Assembly (NCBI RefSeq): GCF_900111745.1
Contig: NZ_FOIJ01000005.1
Coordinates: forward strand, 1-64,000
Length of the DNA stretch: 64,000 nt
From: Stigmatella erecta
GTDB taxonomy: Bacteria > Myxococcota > Myxococcia > Myxococcales > Myxococcaceae
Direction: 5' to 3'
Positions within the stretch are counted from its first letter, which is position 1, and each line of letters opens with the position of its first letter. Below are positions 8,573-17,426 of this stretch, piece after piece. The translations under genes and the position numbers were made by a program. The notes beneath the pieces are model-generated. The model was given only the letters and a program-made list of their open reading frames with translations. It made no database searches and was not told the origin of the DNA.

Positions 8573-9894
8573 GCCAGAAGGCCTCCCCGCCCTCTCCCGT
8601 CCCCGCCCGTGGCGCCCAGGTGCTGCTGGGCCTGGGCCTCGCCGAGAGCGCGCTCTCCCTCTTCCAGTGGTCCCAGCTGCTCACGCTGCGTGGGGGCGGC
8701 GCCACCGTGTGTGGCGTCTCCGAGCACGTCAACTGTGAGACCGTGTGGAACTCGCCCTTCGCCAGCCAGGTGCACGCGCTGACCGGCATTCCGGTGGCGG
8801 GGCTCGGCCTGCTGTGGGGCATCGTCGCCACGGCGCTCGCGGGCCTGTACCTGGCCTGGCGCAGCGGGGGCCACAGCGTGCGCCCCGCCGTCAACGGCCT
8901 GCGGCTGACGGCGCTCGCGGGCGTGGCGGCCACGGCGCTCTTCGCCGGCGTGAGCGCGGGCACGGGCGTGCTGTGCCCCACGTGCCTGGGCACCTACGCG
9001 CTGGTGATCGCCTTCGCGGCGGTGGCCTGGCGCGGCCTGCCGGGCCCCGTGGTGCCGCAAGGCGGCGAGTGGGGCCGCACCCTGACGTGGACGGTGGGCT
9101 TCACCGTGGCGGGCTTCCTCGCGCTGCTCATCCCGGGCAAGGCCACCCCGAAGGCCTCCTCGGGCGAGACGGCGCTGCCCCAGGTGAGCGCCGAGCCGGG
9201 CTCGGTGGAGCAGTACCTCAAGGGGCTGTCCGGGCGGGAGCAGCAGATGGTGTCCGATGCCCTGGCGCAGTACCGCCGGGACACGCCGCAGCCGGCCCTG
9301 GCCCCCGCGCGCCGGCTGTTCGGCCCCGCGAATGCGCCGGTGAAGGTGGTGGAGTGGACCGACAGCAAGTGCCCGCACTGCAAAATCCTGGTGGAGTCCG
9401 TGGCGGACCTGAAGCGGCGCGTGCCCGAGGGGAAGTTCTCCCTGGAGGCGCGGCAGTACCCGCTGGACGGGGCGTGCAACCCGGCCATTCCGCCGCAGTA
9501 CAGCGATGGCTCGGGCACGCGGTGCCTCGCCGCCAAGGCGCAGATCTGCCTGGAGGGGGCCTCGGACTACTGGTCGCTGCGCGAGAAGCTCTTCGCCAAC
9601 CAGGCGGCGCTCAGCGGCCCGAAGGTGATGGAGATCGCCTCCTCCGGCACGGTGCCGCGCTCGCAGCTCGAGGCGTGCGTGAACAGCCCCGAGACGGCGG
9701 CCCGGCTCCGCGAGGACGTCTCCTACGCGAAGCAGCACGACATCCACGGCACGCCGCTCATGGTCGTCAACGGCCGCGAGGTGCCGCCCAGCGTGCCCTT
9801 CCTCTACGCGCTGGTGATGGCCGGCGGTGATACGAGCGCGCCCGCGTGGAACGTGCTGCCGCCCCCGAACCCGCCGCAGGCCCACGCCCACTGA
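8569..9894 (+). CDS. VKOR-DsbA fusion, membrane oxidative protein-folding enzyme
   Basis: The 441-aa protein joins two halves of a disulfide-forming relay. Residues about 15-190 are a vitamin K epoxide reductase (VKOR) domain with several membrane segments, the loop cysteines Cys48 and Cys56, and the quinone-proximal CPTC (Cys136/Cys139). Residues about 245-430 are a DsbA/thioredoxin-like periplasmic domain with the active site CPHC (Cys268/Cys271) and the cis-proline motif GTP in HGTPLMVVNG. VKOR homologues replace DsbB in many bacteria: electrons pass from substrate through the DsbA-like domain to VKOR and to quinone. Carrying both on one chain makes a self-contained oxidant for exported proteins. 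It overlaps the cupin gene by four bases and the SUI1-like gene by one. Confidence 0.93.
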   Translation: MSQKASPPSPVPARGAQVLLGLGLAESALSLFQWSQLLTLRGGGATVCGVSEHVNCETVWNSPFASQVHALTGIPVAGLGLLWGIVATALAGLYLAWRSGGHSVRPAVNGLRLTALAGVAATALFAGVSAGTGVLCPTCLGTYALVIAFAAVAWRGLPGPVVPQGGEWGRTLTWTVGFTVAGFLALLIPGKATPKASSGETALPQVSAEPGSVEQYLKGLSGREQQMVSDALAQYRRDTPQPALAPARRLFGPANAPVKVVEWTDSKCPHCKILVESVADLKRRVPEGKFSLEARQYPLDGACNPAIPPQYSDGSGTRCLAAKAQICLEGASDYWSLREKLFANQAALSGPKVMEIASSGTVPRSQLEACVNSPETAARLREDVSYAKQHDIHGTPLMVVNGREVPPSVPFLYALVMAGGDTSAPAWNVLPPPNPPQAHAH

Positions 9895-10277
9895 TGGGAA
9901 AGAAAGACCGCAAGCCCGAGCCCGCCCCCCCCGCCGCGCCGTTCCACAACCCGTTCGCGGCGCTGGCGGGCCAGCGCGAGGCGCTGCCGGTGGGCCCGGC
10001 GCCCCAGGCCTCCGCGCCGAAGCCCGAGGCCCGCAAGGGGCCCGCCAAGGCCGTGGTGCGCATGGAGCGCAAGGGGCGCGGCGGCAAGGAAGTGACGGTG
10101 GTGGAGCAGCTGGGCCTGCCCCCCGCGGAGCGCGAGGCGTGGCTCAAGGCGCTCAAGGGCTCGCTGGGCTGCGGGGGCGCGGTGGAGGAGGACGTCCTCG
10201 TGCTGCAAGGCGACCACCGGGAGCGGCTGCCCGCGCTGCTGGAGGCGCGGGGCGTGCGCCGCGTCGTGGTGGGCTGA
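9894..10277 (+). CDS. SUI1/YciH-family translation-initiation-factor-like protein
   Basis: The 127-aa protein has a Pro/Ala-rich N-terminal 50 residues followed by an SUI1 (eIF1-like) domain: VRMERKGRGGKEVTVVEQLG, then LKGSLGCGGAVEEDVLVLQGDH and a C-terminal ARGVRRVVVG. In bacteria YciH can influence start-codon fidelity and is not essential. The gene starts at the A of the previous stop codon (TGATG), so translation is coupled to the VKOR-DsbA gene. Why a translation factor sits in a redox operon is unclear. Domain assignment is firm. Confidence 0.88.
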   Translation: MGKKDRKPEPAPPAAPFHNPFAALAGQREALPVGPAPQASAPKPEARKGPAKAVVRMERKGRGGKEVTVVEQLGLPPAEREAWLKALKGSLGCGGAVEEDVLVLQGDHRERLPALLEARGVRRVVVG

Positions 10278-10279
10278 GC

Positions 10280-10309
10280 GCCCCGGCGGGGAAAATGGGC
10301 GCCCGGGGC
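10280..10309 (+). terminator. possible terminator of the cupin-VKOR-SUI1 operon
   Basis: GCCCCGG at 10280-10286 can pair with CCGGGGC at 10303-10309 just after the SUI1-like stop. A second short palindrome, CAGGG(GTCGAC)CCTG, follows at 10309-10323. The loop of the first is 16 bases and no T tract follows, so this is only a candidate. Confidence 0.28.
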
Positions 10310-10487
10310 AGGGGTCGACCCTGTCCCGGACCACCCCGTGAATCACCCACGCAGCGCCCGGAGCTGGAGAAAAGGAGAGAAAACTCCAGCACCGGAGCGA
10401 AGACAGGGTGACAGGGTGGGGCCCGGAGGGACATTGCCCCGGGGAGCAGGCCCGGGGCGTCCACTCAACACTCCCCGGGCATGGCCC

Positions 10488-11468
10488 CTACTGGAGATAC
10501 CCGGACGGGCCCTGGCCGGAGTCCGGCGAGGGCTCCGGGCGCATCCGCGAGGACGGCAGCGGCCGCGCATCGCTCGCGGCCGGGCCGGCCGGGTGGAGCT
10601 GGGAGACGAGGCACGCGGCGCTTCCCCCGGCGAGGTGGAACTGGTCCAGGGGCAGCTCCACCGGGCAGCGGCCCTGGGCGCGCAGCAGGGCCTGCACCCA
10701 GGCGGTGCGCGCGCCCACGAACACCGTGCTGCCCACCTCCACGAGGTTGAGGCCGAAGCCGATCGCCTCCTCGCGCGGAACGCTCAGCACCTGGCGGATG
10801 CCCTCGGTGCGCTCCAGGGTGCGCAGCGCCGCGGGCGTGAAGGCATCGGGGCACACCAGCGCGGTGCCGTCCGACAGCACGTGCAGCGCGGTGTCCAGGT
10901 GGTAGAGGTGCGGATCCTTCAGCTCCAGCGGCGTCACGGGCGCATCGAGGAAGATCTCCAGCATCACCGCCGCGCGCTGGGAGGAGCGCTGGCCGTAGCC
11001 CAGGAGCGCGCCCCGGCCGCCGGGCAGGATCGCGAGATCTCCCCCCTCGAAGGCCACGGGCGGGGGGCTGAAGATGTCGAAGCCGAGCCGGTCCAGCACG
11101 CGCGCCCGGGCCTGTTGCTCCTGCTGGCGCTGGCGGAAGACGGGAGAGGCCAAGAGGGCGCGCCGCTGGCCGCGCTTCTCCAGCAGCACGGCGTTGTCCT
11201 TGGCGAAGACGCAGTCGTAGGCCCCGTGCACGAAGGGCAGCTCCAGCAAGTGGGCGCCCGCTGCGCGCAGGGCGCGGCGGAAGAGCCGGTGCTGGGCGCG
11301 CGCGCGGCGCCAGTTGACGGCGCCGACCTTCATGTGCGGGTTGATGGTCCATGCGACCTGATAGGCGCAATCAGAGGAGCGCAGGCCACAATGCGTTTCT
11401 TCACAGCAAAGCTCGCTGACCACGAATGTCGGGGGCACAGGTTGTCGGATCCGGAAGGCCATCACCAT
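10488..11468 (-). CDS. DDAH/amidinotransferase-fold guanidine-modifying enzyme
   Basis: This protein of about 326 aa has the pentein fold of dimethylarginine dimethylaminohydrolases and related enzymes. Visible landmarks are TINPHM near the N-terminus, FVHGAYDCVFAKD (substrate-binding acidic residues), PPVAFEGGDL, the central catalytic histidine in YHLDTALHV, and the catalytic cysteine near the C-terminus in HLAGGSAACLV. Such enzymes attack the guanidine carbon of arginine or methylated arginines through a Cys thiouronium intermediate. The last 35 or so residues after the cysteine look like a low-complexity tail. The start is uncertain: ATG at 11468, GTG 11465 and ATG 11462 all lie behind the same GGAGGG; 11492 is also possible. 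It is divergent from a diiron oxygenase gene that may act in the same pathway. Confidence 0.85.
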   Translation of the reverse strand: MVMAFRIRQPVPPTFVVSELCCEETHCGLRSSDCAYQVAWTINPHMKVGAVNWRRARAQHRLFRRALRAAGAHLLELPFVHGAYDCVFAKDNAVLLEKRGQRRALLASPVFRQRQQEQQARARVLDRLGFDIFSPPPVAFEGGDLAILPGGRGALLGYGQRSSQRAAVMLEIFLDAPVTPLELKDPHLYHLDTALHVLSDGTALVCPDAFTPAALRTLERTEGIRQVLSVPREEAIGFGLNLVEVGSTVFVGARTAWVQALLRAQGRCPVELPLDQFHLAGGSAACLVSQLHPAGPAASDARPLPSSRMRPEPSPDSGQGPSGYLQ

Positions 11469-11527
11469 TTTCCCTCCATCCGAGAACGGCATCAGGCCGT
11501 CCCGGGTGTCTGGGAAGGATGTGCACC

Positions 11528-12469
11528 ATGTGGGAGCAACGAGAGGCTGGGATGGAGGTCGAGGCAGGCGCTGGCAACCGCCTCGATGGGCAGGCAAGGG
11601 AGCTGGACTCCGGCCTGCTCCACCAGCTCCTGTTGCGCTTCAACCGGGGCCGGTTGAACCCGTCCTGTCCTCAGGAGGACTGGGAAGCGGAGGTCATGCG
11701 GGAGGCCCGCTTGCGGTGCCTGGAAGGGGCCTTCGTGGAGGCCGAGCGCGAGGCCATCGCCGGGTGGGCCGCCGAGGCGCCGGAGGATCCGGATGCGTTC
11801 GTGGCCTGGTTCGAGGACCTGAAGCAGACGGGGCCTGGGCAGGGGGATCCGCTGTTCGAGTGGCTGGCCCGGGAGGCGCCGCTGGAGCCGTTCCGCTGGT
11901 TCCTCACGCAGGAGGTGGCGGGCGAGGCGGGCTTCGATGATCTCGTGGCGATGACGCAGGTGAAGCTGCCCACGCGGGCCAAGCTGGAGCTGGCGCGCAA
12001 CTACTGGGACGAGATGGGGCGGGGCCGCGAGGACGCGATGCATGGGCCCATGCTGGAGGGGCTCGCGAAGGCGTTGGCGCTGCACCCCACGGACGAGGAC
12101 ACGGTGTGGGAGGCGCACGCGCTGGCGAACCTGCTGGTGGCCTTCGCGGCGAACCGCCGCTACACGTACCACTCGGTGGGGGCGCTCGGCGCGGTGGAGC
12201 TGACGGCCCCGGGGCGCGCGCTGTGCGTCAACGAGGGGCTCCAGCGGCTCGGGTTCGGGATGCCGGTGCGGCGCTACTACGCGCTGCACTCCACGCTGGA
12301 CGTGAAGCACTCGGAGGCGTGGAACAAGGAGGTGCTCCGGCCGCTGGTGGCGGAGAACCCCCGCGTGGCGCGCCCCATCGCGGAGGGCGCGCTGATGCGC
12401 CTCCGGGCCGGGGCCCGCTGCTTCGAGCGCTACCGCCAGGAACTGGGGCTCACCCCGAAGCCGGACTGA
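11528..12469 (+). CDS. haem-oxygenase-like diiron oxygenase (HDO superfamily, iron-containing redox enzyme)
   Basis: The 313-aa protein is helical and shows the metal-ligand spacing of the HDO superfamily: E162-x9-H172 within DEMGRGREDAMH and H254-x3-D258-x2-H261 within LHSTLDVKH. A further glutamate in the GALGAVEL segment (E224) is also conserved in type. HDO enzymes bind two irons and activate oxygen; known members N-hydroxylate amino acids (SznF), cleave C-C bonds (UndA, BesC) or make nitro/isonitrile groups. The ATG at 11528 has GGAAGG nine bases upstream; the ATG at 11519 lies directly against that site. It is transcribed away from the DDAH-like gene, hinting at a guanidine-containing substrate. 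The substrate is not known. Confidence 0.82.
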   Translation: MWEQREAGMEVEAGAGNRLDGQARELDSGLLHQLLLRFNRGRLNPSCPQEDWEAEVMREARLRCLEGAFVEAEREAIAGWAAEAPEDPDAFVAWFEDLKQTGPGQGDPLFEWLAREAPLEPFRWFLTQEVAGEAGFDDLVAMTQVKLPTRAKLELARNYWDEMGRGREDAMHGPMLEGLAKALALHPTDEDTVWEAHALANLLVAFAANRRYTYHSVGALGAVELTAPGRALCVNEGLQRLGFGMPVRRYYALHSTLDVKHSEAWNKEVLRPLVAENPRVARPIAEGALMRLRAGARCFERYRQELGLTPKPD

Positions 12470-12541
12470 GCGCCAGGGGGGCGCCCGCGAGGGGAGGCAC
12501 CGCACGCTTTGGCCCCGGGCCTGTCTGGCCGGTAGGCTGGC

Positions 12542-13018
12542 ATGCGGCAGTCCTCCTCTTGGCTGAAGGTGCTTCCCTCCATGCGTCCTGTGTCCGCCCC
12601 TGTCTCCGTCCTGTCGAAGCGTTCCCTGGGGCTCCTGCTGGTGCTGGGCCTGTCCCTGGCCGCGTGTGGAGACGAGGAGGCGGCCTGCGCCGTGGGCTCG
12701 GAGATGCAGCTCACGGAGCTGTTCTTTGGACGGAACCGGCAGAACGCGGCACCCGTGAGTGAGACGGAGTGGCAAGGATTCGTCGATACCTCCGTCACCC
12801 CGCGCTTCCAGGATGGGCTGACGATGTTCGATGCCGACGGCCAGTACCGCATGAGCGACGGCACCCTGGTCCGCGAGGAAAGCAAGGTCCTCATCCTGCT
12901 GCACGACGGCAGCACGGCCCGCTCGCGAGACATCGACACCATTCGCGACGAGTACAAGCGGCAATTCTCCCAGGAGTCCGTCCTGCGGATGGACTCCCCT
13001 GCCTGCGTTTCCTTTTAA
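12542..13018 (+). CDS. DUF3574 lipoprotein
   Basis: The 158-aa product has a signal peptide ending in a lipobox (LSLAAC). The rest follows the DUF3574 pattern: TELFFGRNR, VSETEWQGFVDTSVTPRF, DGLTMFDADGQYR and a VREESKVLILLH segment. The function of the domain is not known to me; it is a small secreted or periplasmic domain. The ATG at 12581 (MRPVS) is an alternative start that would give a more normal signal peptide length. It lies 71 bp after the diiron oxygenase gene and 73 bp before the GH30 gene, with no sign of a shared operon. Confidence 0.78.
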   Translation: MRQSSSWLKVLPSMRPVSAPVSVLSKRSLGLLLVLGLSLAACGDEEAACAVGSEMQLTELFFGRNRQNAAPVSETEWQGFVDTSVTPRFQDGLTMFDADGQYRMSDGTLVREESKVLILLHDGSTARSRDIDTIRDEYKRQFSQESVLRMDSPACVSF

Positions 13019-13091
13019 TCAAGTATTCCTGGAATCGGGGGTTTCTGATACGAGCCGGGGAGCATCCTCCCCCCTCGAAGGAGTTCCCCCA

Positions 13092-15356
13092 ATGAAGCGA
13101 GGCTTTCCCATCCTCATGGGCCTGGCCATCAGCGCCCCCGCGTTCGCCGCCGGCGAGACGGCCCAGGTGTGGCTCACCCGGAAGGACCTGTCCCAGGCGC
13201 TGCAAGCGCAGGGCAACGTGGTGTTCGGCGCGGATGCCAGCGCCGGGCAGACGACCCTCTACGTGGACGAGAAGACCACCTACCAGACGCTGGATGGCAT
13301 CGGCGCGTCGCTGACCGACTCCTCGGCCTGGCTCATCAAGAACAAGCTGAGCGCGGCCAACCAGGCCGCGGTGATGGCCAAGCTGTTCGATCCGGTCAAC
13401 GGCATCGGCGTCTCCTGGCTGCGCCAGCCGATGGGGGCCTCGGACTTCTCCTCGCGCGGCAACTACTCGTATGACGACATGCCGGCCGGACAGCGGGATG
13501 ACACGAACCTGTCCCGGTTCACCCTGGCCCATGATCAGCAATACATCATCCCGCTGGTGAAGCAGGCCCTGAGCCTGAACCCGAACCTCAAGGTGATGCT
13601 CTCGCCGTGGAGCCCGCCGGGGTGGATGAAGGCGAACGACTCGATGAACGGCGGGACGCTGAACACCAGCGCCTACGGCCAGTTCGCCCTGTACTTCGCC
13701 AAGACGGTGAAGGGCTACGAGGCGGCGGGCATCCCCATCTACGCGCTGACCATCCAGAACGAGCCGCTGCACCAGACCTCGGGCTACCCGACGATGTACA
13801 TGACGGCCGCCGAGGCGAACAACTTCATCAAGTACAACCTGGGGCCGACGCTGGCCAACCAGGGCCTCAAGACGAAGGTGCTCGGCTATGACCACAACTG
13901 GGATCAGCCGGGCTACGTCCAGACGCTCTACGCGGACACGTCCACGTACGGCTACCTCGCGGGCTCCGCCTGGCACTTCTACGGCGGCAACGTCGAGACG
14001 ATGAGCGACATCCACTACCAGTACCCCGAGAAGGACGTCTACTTCACGGAGGGCTCCAGCGGGACGTGGATCACCAACCTCTTCGAGGCGAACATCACCA
14101 ACGAGATCAACATCTTCCGCAACTGGGCGAAGACGTACACGGACTGGAACATCGCGCTCGACACGAATCGGGGTCCCACCAACGGCGGATGCACGACGTG
14201 CCTGGGGCTGGTGACCATCAACCAGGCCACGGGCCAGGCCACCTACACGTCCACGTATTACGCGATGGGACACATCAGCAAGTTCGTCGTCCCGGGCGCC
14301 AAGCGCATCGCCTCCTCGGGCTTCACGAAGGGGCTCTTCAACGTCGCGTTCAAGAACCCGGACGGCTCCAAGTCCCTCATCGTCTACAACCAGAACGGCG
14401 CGAGCACCCCGTTCGCGGTGAAGTGGGGCAACGCCTCGTTCACTTACACGCTGCCGGCCACGTCCATCGCCACGTTCAAGTGGACGGGCACCCAGGCGGG
14501 TGACACGGCGATCCGCTCGGGGGACCGGCTCCTCGCCTCGTCCTACCACGAGGGGCGCGGCGTGCGGCTGGAGAGCACCACCGACGCGGGCGGGGGCCAG
14601 GCCATCGGGTTCACGTCCTCGGGCAGCTTCCTGCGGTTCGAGAACGTGGACCTGACGAACGTCACCTCCGTCAGCGCCCGCGTGGCGAACGGCGGCTCGA
14701 ATGCGACGCTGGAGCTGCGGACCGACAGCGTCACGGGCCCGCTGCTGGGCACCGTGGCCGCCAACGTCACGGGCGGCTGGCAGACGTGGGTGACGAACAC
14801 CGCGTCCCTGACGGGGGCCTCGGGGGTGAAGGACCTGTACGTGGTGTTCCGGGGCAGCACCAACCTGAACTGGCTGCAGTTCGGCGGGGGCACCTCGCAG
14901 CCGCCCACGGGCAACCTGCTCACCAACCCGGGCTTCGAGGCGGGCACGCTGAGCGGCTGGTCGGACTGGCACCCCACCACGCAGGCCGCCGCCGCGCACC
15001 AGGTGGACTCGGACACGCCCCGCGCGAGCAGCTTCAAGCTGACGCACTACGCGGGCACCGCCTACCAGCAGACGACGTTCCAGGCGGTCAGCGTGCCCAA
15101 TGGCACGTACCGGGCCAGCGTGTGGGTGCGCTCCGGAGGCGGACAGACGAACCTGCGCCTGGAGGCGAGCAACCACGGTGGGGGCAACACCCTGTACAGC
15201 ACGGACCTCGGCGGCACCGCGTCGCCCAGCACCTGGACGCAGCTGAGCATCCCGAACATCCCCGTGACGACGGGCACGGTGACGATTGGCATCCACTCGA
15301 ACGCGGCCGCGGGCAACTGGGCGGCGTTCGATGATGTCGAGCTGACGCGGCAGTAG
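13092..15356 (+). CDS. secreted GH30-family glycosidase with CBM6 and a second carbohydrate-binding module
   Basis: The 754-aa protein has a signal peptide (cleavage after AFAA, residue 20). Residues about 45-470 are a glycoside hydrolase family 30 barrel plus side domain: DGIGASLTDSSAW at the start, acid/base Glu224 in TIQNEP and nucleophile Glu320 in YFTEGSSG. Residues about 480-600 resemble CBM6 and 608-754 a CBM4/9-like jelly roll beginning LTNPGFEAG. GH30 enzymes cleave beta-1,6-glucan, xylan or glucosylceramide among others; the beta-1,6-glucanase-like subfamily is the best guess, which would target fungal walls. AAGGAG at 13078-13083 precedes the ATG. The gene stands alone. Confidence 0.9.
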   Translation: MKRGFPILMGLAISAPAFAAGETAQVWLTRKDLSQALQAQGNVVFGADASAGQTTLYVDEKTTYQTLDGIGASLTDSSAWLIKNKLSAANQAAVMAKLFDPVNGIGVSWLRQPMGASDFSSRGNYSYDDMPAGQRDDTNLSRFTLAHDQQYIIPLVKQALSLNPNLKVMLSPWSPPGWMKANDSMNGGTLNTSAYGQFALYFAKTVKGYEAAGIPIYALTIQNEPLHQTSGYPTMYMTAAEANNFIKYNLGPTLANQGLKTKVLGYDHNWDQPGYVQTLYADTSTYGYLAGSAWHFYGGNVETMSDIHYQYPEKDVYFTEGSSGTWITNLFEANITNEINIFRNWAKTYTDWNIALDTNRGPTNGGCTTCLGLVTINQATGQATYTSTYYAMGHISKFVVPGAKRIASSGFTKGLFNVAFKNPDGSKSLIVYNQNGASTPFAVKWGNASFTYTLPATSIATFKWTGTQAGDTAIRSGDRLLASSYHEGRGVRLESTTDAGGGQAIGFTSSGSFLRFENVDLTNVTSVSARVANGGSNATLELRTDSVTGPLLGTVAANVTGGWQTWVTNTASLTGASGVKDLYVVFRGSTNLNWLQFGGGTSQPPTGNLLTNPGFEAGTLSGWSDWHPTTQAAAAHQVDSDTPRASSFKLTHYAGTAYQQTTFQAVSVPNGTYRASVWVRSGGGQTNLRLEASNHGGGNTLYSTDLGGTASPSTWTQLSIPNIPVTTGTVTIGIHSNAAAGNWAAFDDVELTRQ

Positions 15357-15456
15357 GCGTGCGTCCGGCCGAGGGGGCCCTGGGGGGGCTGACGCGGCGC
15401 GCCGCGGCCAGGGCCTCGCGTTCGCGCGCCGGATAAGCAGGCGTTACAATGCCGGG

Positions 15457-17373
15457 ATGGCCGACTACTACCTCCTGCGTGGCTTCGGGTATCAGGGCGC
15501 CGGCGAGATCTGGCAATGGCACCGTCCTGATACCCGTCCTGTGACGAACACGGTCGAGCAGCGGTCGCGGGACATCTGGGACCGCCAGGTCGCCAGCCAC
15601 CAGCTGGCCTGGACGGACGAGCTCTCCGGGGACCGGTACTTCGTGTCGAAGGCGGTCAAGGTGTACCGGTTGGCCCTGGTGGGTCATGGCAGCAGCATCG
15701 CGTACTACCTCAGCGCGATGCCGGAAGAGTTCAAGCACGCGAACACGGCCCTGTGCGGCGTCGTGGATGCCTGGGACCGCACCGTGCGGGGCGATGGGTT
15801 CATCAACCACGAGTCCCAGCAGATCGCGCACTGGGGCTCGAACACCCCCCCGTTCAGCACCGATTACATGGATCGGGCCGCGTTCGTGCGGATGAACCAG
15901 GAAGCCTTCACCCGGGCCAAGCAGGCAGGGGCCTCCGTGGTGAAGCGCGAGGTGACGGCCGTGCGAAAGCGCGGAGAGATTTTCGAGCTGGAAACGAAGG
16001 GCGGCCTGCCCATCCTGGCGGTGAAGGTCATCCTGGGGACGGGGGCGGGGCCCCATTTCGATTTCGGGAGCGAGCGCGGGCCGGTCATCTCCAAGGCGGT
16101 GACTCCCTTGGAGGTCGCCAAGCAACAGGCGGCGATCCGGGGAAAAGTGCTCCACCTGGATGACTTCATGGTGCTGTACCCGCGCAACGCGGCGATGCAC
16201 CAGTCGGTGGAACACCAGGAGCCCGCGCGGGACCAAGTCGTCGTCGTCCACGGGCCCAACGCCGGCATCGACGCGGTGCAACGCGCCTGGCAGTACGGCT
16301 TCCAGGTCATCTGGCTCACGGGCACGGAGCCACCGGTCTGGCTGGAGGGCAACCGCCTGCCCATCCATCGCGTCTGGAACCAGCACAAGGACGACCCGGC
16401 GGGCCCCCTCTGGTACGTCAAGATCGGGCGGACCCGCCCGGAGGTCCAGTCCGACGGGGAGTTCGTCACCGTCACCTTCACGCCGACGCCCAAGCAGGGA
16501 GAGCAGGCGGTGCCGGTGACCGTGCGGGCCAGCGCCTACGTGATCGCGCTGGGCCAGAACGCGATGGCTCCGGGGGCCATTGGGGATGTCCTCAAGCAAG
16601 GCGGCATCACCGTGCAGGAGCTGGAGCCGATTTACGACGTCAACCAGATCTTCGGGCTGCCCTACCAGACCGCGCTGGGCTTGCAGACGAAGGGAACGCG
16701 CTACAACCGGGGGCTGCAAATCATCGGCGCGGCGGCCAGCTCGCTGGCGGCCACGTACAAGGGGCTGAAAACACCCATCGAGCATAACTACCTGGAGCAG
16801 TTCCAGCCGGCGGACAACGCCTCGATCGCCGAGGCGAAGAACATGCTGAGCGCGCTCCGGTATCTGAAGAAGAAGAAGAAGGAGACCGACACCGAGGTCG
16901 ACGTGGTGGACCTGCTCGAGCACCAGGTCAACCCGGACAAGGTTCCGGAGGCGATGAAATCTCCCAAGAGCGGGGGGGCACCGGCGCCCAACCCCTTCCG
17001 CAAGGTCCAAGGGCTGGCCACGCCGCAGCGGCCGGCCACCACGGCGGTCATGTCGGTGCTGGTGTCCACGCAGCTGGGCGGGGTGCGCGCGGCCATCGCC
17101 GCCATGCGAGGGCTCATGCCCGGCTACATCTACCGGGGCCAGGTGAACCTCTCGAGCGACGACCGCACGATGGTGGCGGTCTACCTCGCGAGGGAGTACC
17201 CCCATCTCACGGGGGATGATCTGGAGGAGATCATCCAGTTCGTCATGAAGCTGCGCCGCAGCAAGGCCAGCGACAACCACCATGGCTCGGTCCTGGGCTT
17301 CGATGAGGAGGTCCACGAGGAAATCAAAAGCTACCTCGCGAAGCTGAACGAGAAGCGGTTCTTCCAGGCCTGA
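15457..17373 (+). CDS. unrecognised two-nucleotide-binding flavoprotein-like protein
   Basis: I do not recognise this 638-aa family. It has no signal peptide. A Rossmann start, LALVGHGSSIAYYLSAMP, lies unusually far in (residues 73-89), behind about 70 residues beginning MADYYLLRGFGY. Later glycine motifs at about 192 (ILGTGAGP) and 360 (VIALGQNAM), and GLQIIGAAASSLAA near 425, are laid out as in FAD-dependent NAD(P)-binding monooxygenase-like proteins. The last 190 residues begin with a KKKKKE basic run, pass through a Pro/Gly linker and end in a charged helical segment. TACAAT at 15445-15450 lies seven bases before the ATG and no Shine-Dalgarno is evident, so a leaderless mRNA is possible. 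It is flanked by genes for exported proteins, but nothing links their roles. Confidence 0.7.
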   Translation: MADYYLLRGFGYQGAGEIWQWHRPDTRPVTNTVEQRSRDIWDRQVASHQLAWTDELSGDRYFVSKAVKVYRLALVGHGSSIAYYLSAMPEEFKHANTALCGVVDAWDRTVRGDGFINHESQQIAHWGSNTPPFSTDYMDRAAFVRMNQEAFTRAKQAGASVVKREVTAVRKRGEIFELETKGGLPILAVKVILGTGAGPHFDFGSERGPVISKAVTPLEVAKQQAAIRGKVLHLDDFMVLYPRNAAMHQSVEHQEPARDQVVVVHGPNAGIDAVQRAWQYGFQVIWLTGTEPPVWLEGNRLPIHRVWNQHKDDPAGPLWYVKIGRTRPEVQSDGEFVTVTFTPTPKQGEQAVPVTVRASAYVIALGQNAMAPGAIGDVLKQGGITVQELEPIYDVNQIFGLPYQTALGLQTKGTRYNRGLQIIGAAASSLAATYKGLKTPIEHNYLEQFQPADNASIAEAKNMLSALRYLKKKKKETDTEVDVVDLLEHQVNPDKVPEAMKSPKSGGAPAPNPFRKVQGLATPQRPATTAVMSVLVSTQLGGVRAAIAAMRGLMPGYIYRGQVNLSSDDRTMVAVYLAREYPHLTGDDLEEIIQFVMKLRRSKASDNHHGSVLGFDEEVHEEIKSYLAKLNEKRFFQA

Positions 17374-17426
17374 GCGCCTTCCTCCGCCGCTACCGCCGGG
17401 ACCTCGCCTCCCGGCGGCACGGTCCG

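Noticed and set aside
7063-9891. 942-codon minus-strand frame across ygfZ, the cupin and VKOR genes
   Set aside because: It is antisense or out of frame to three well-supported genes and has a random high-GC composition.
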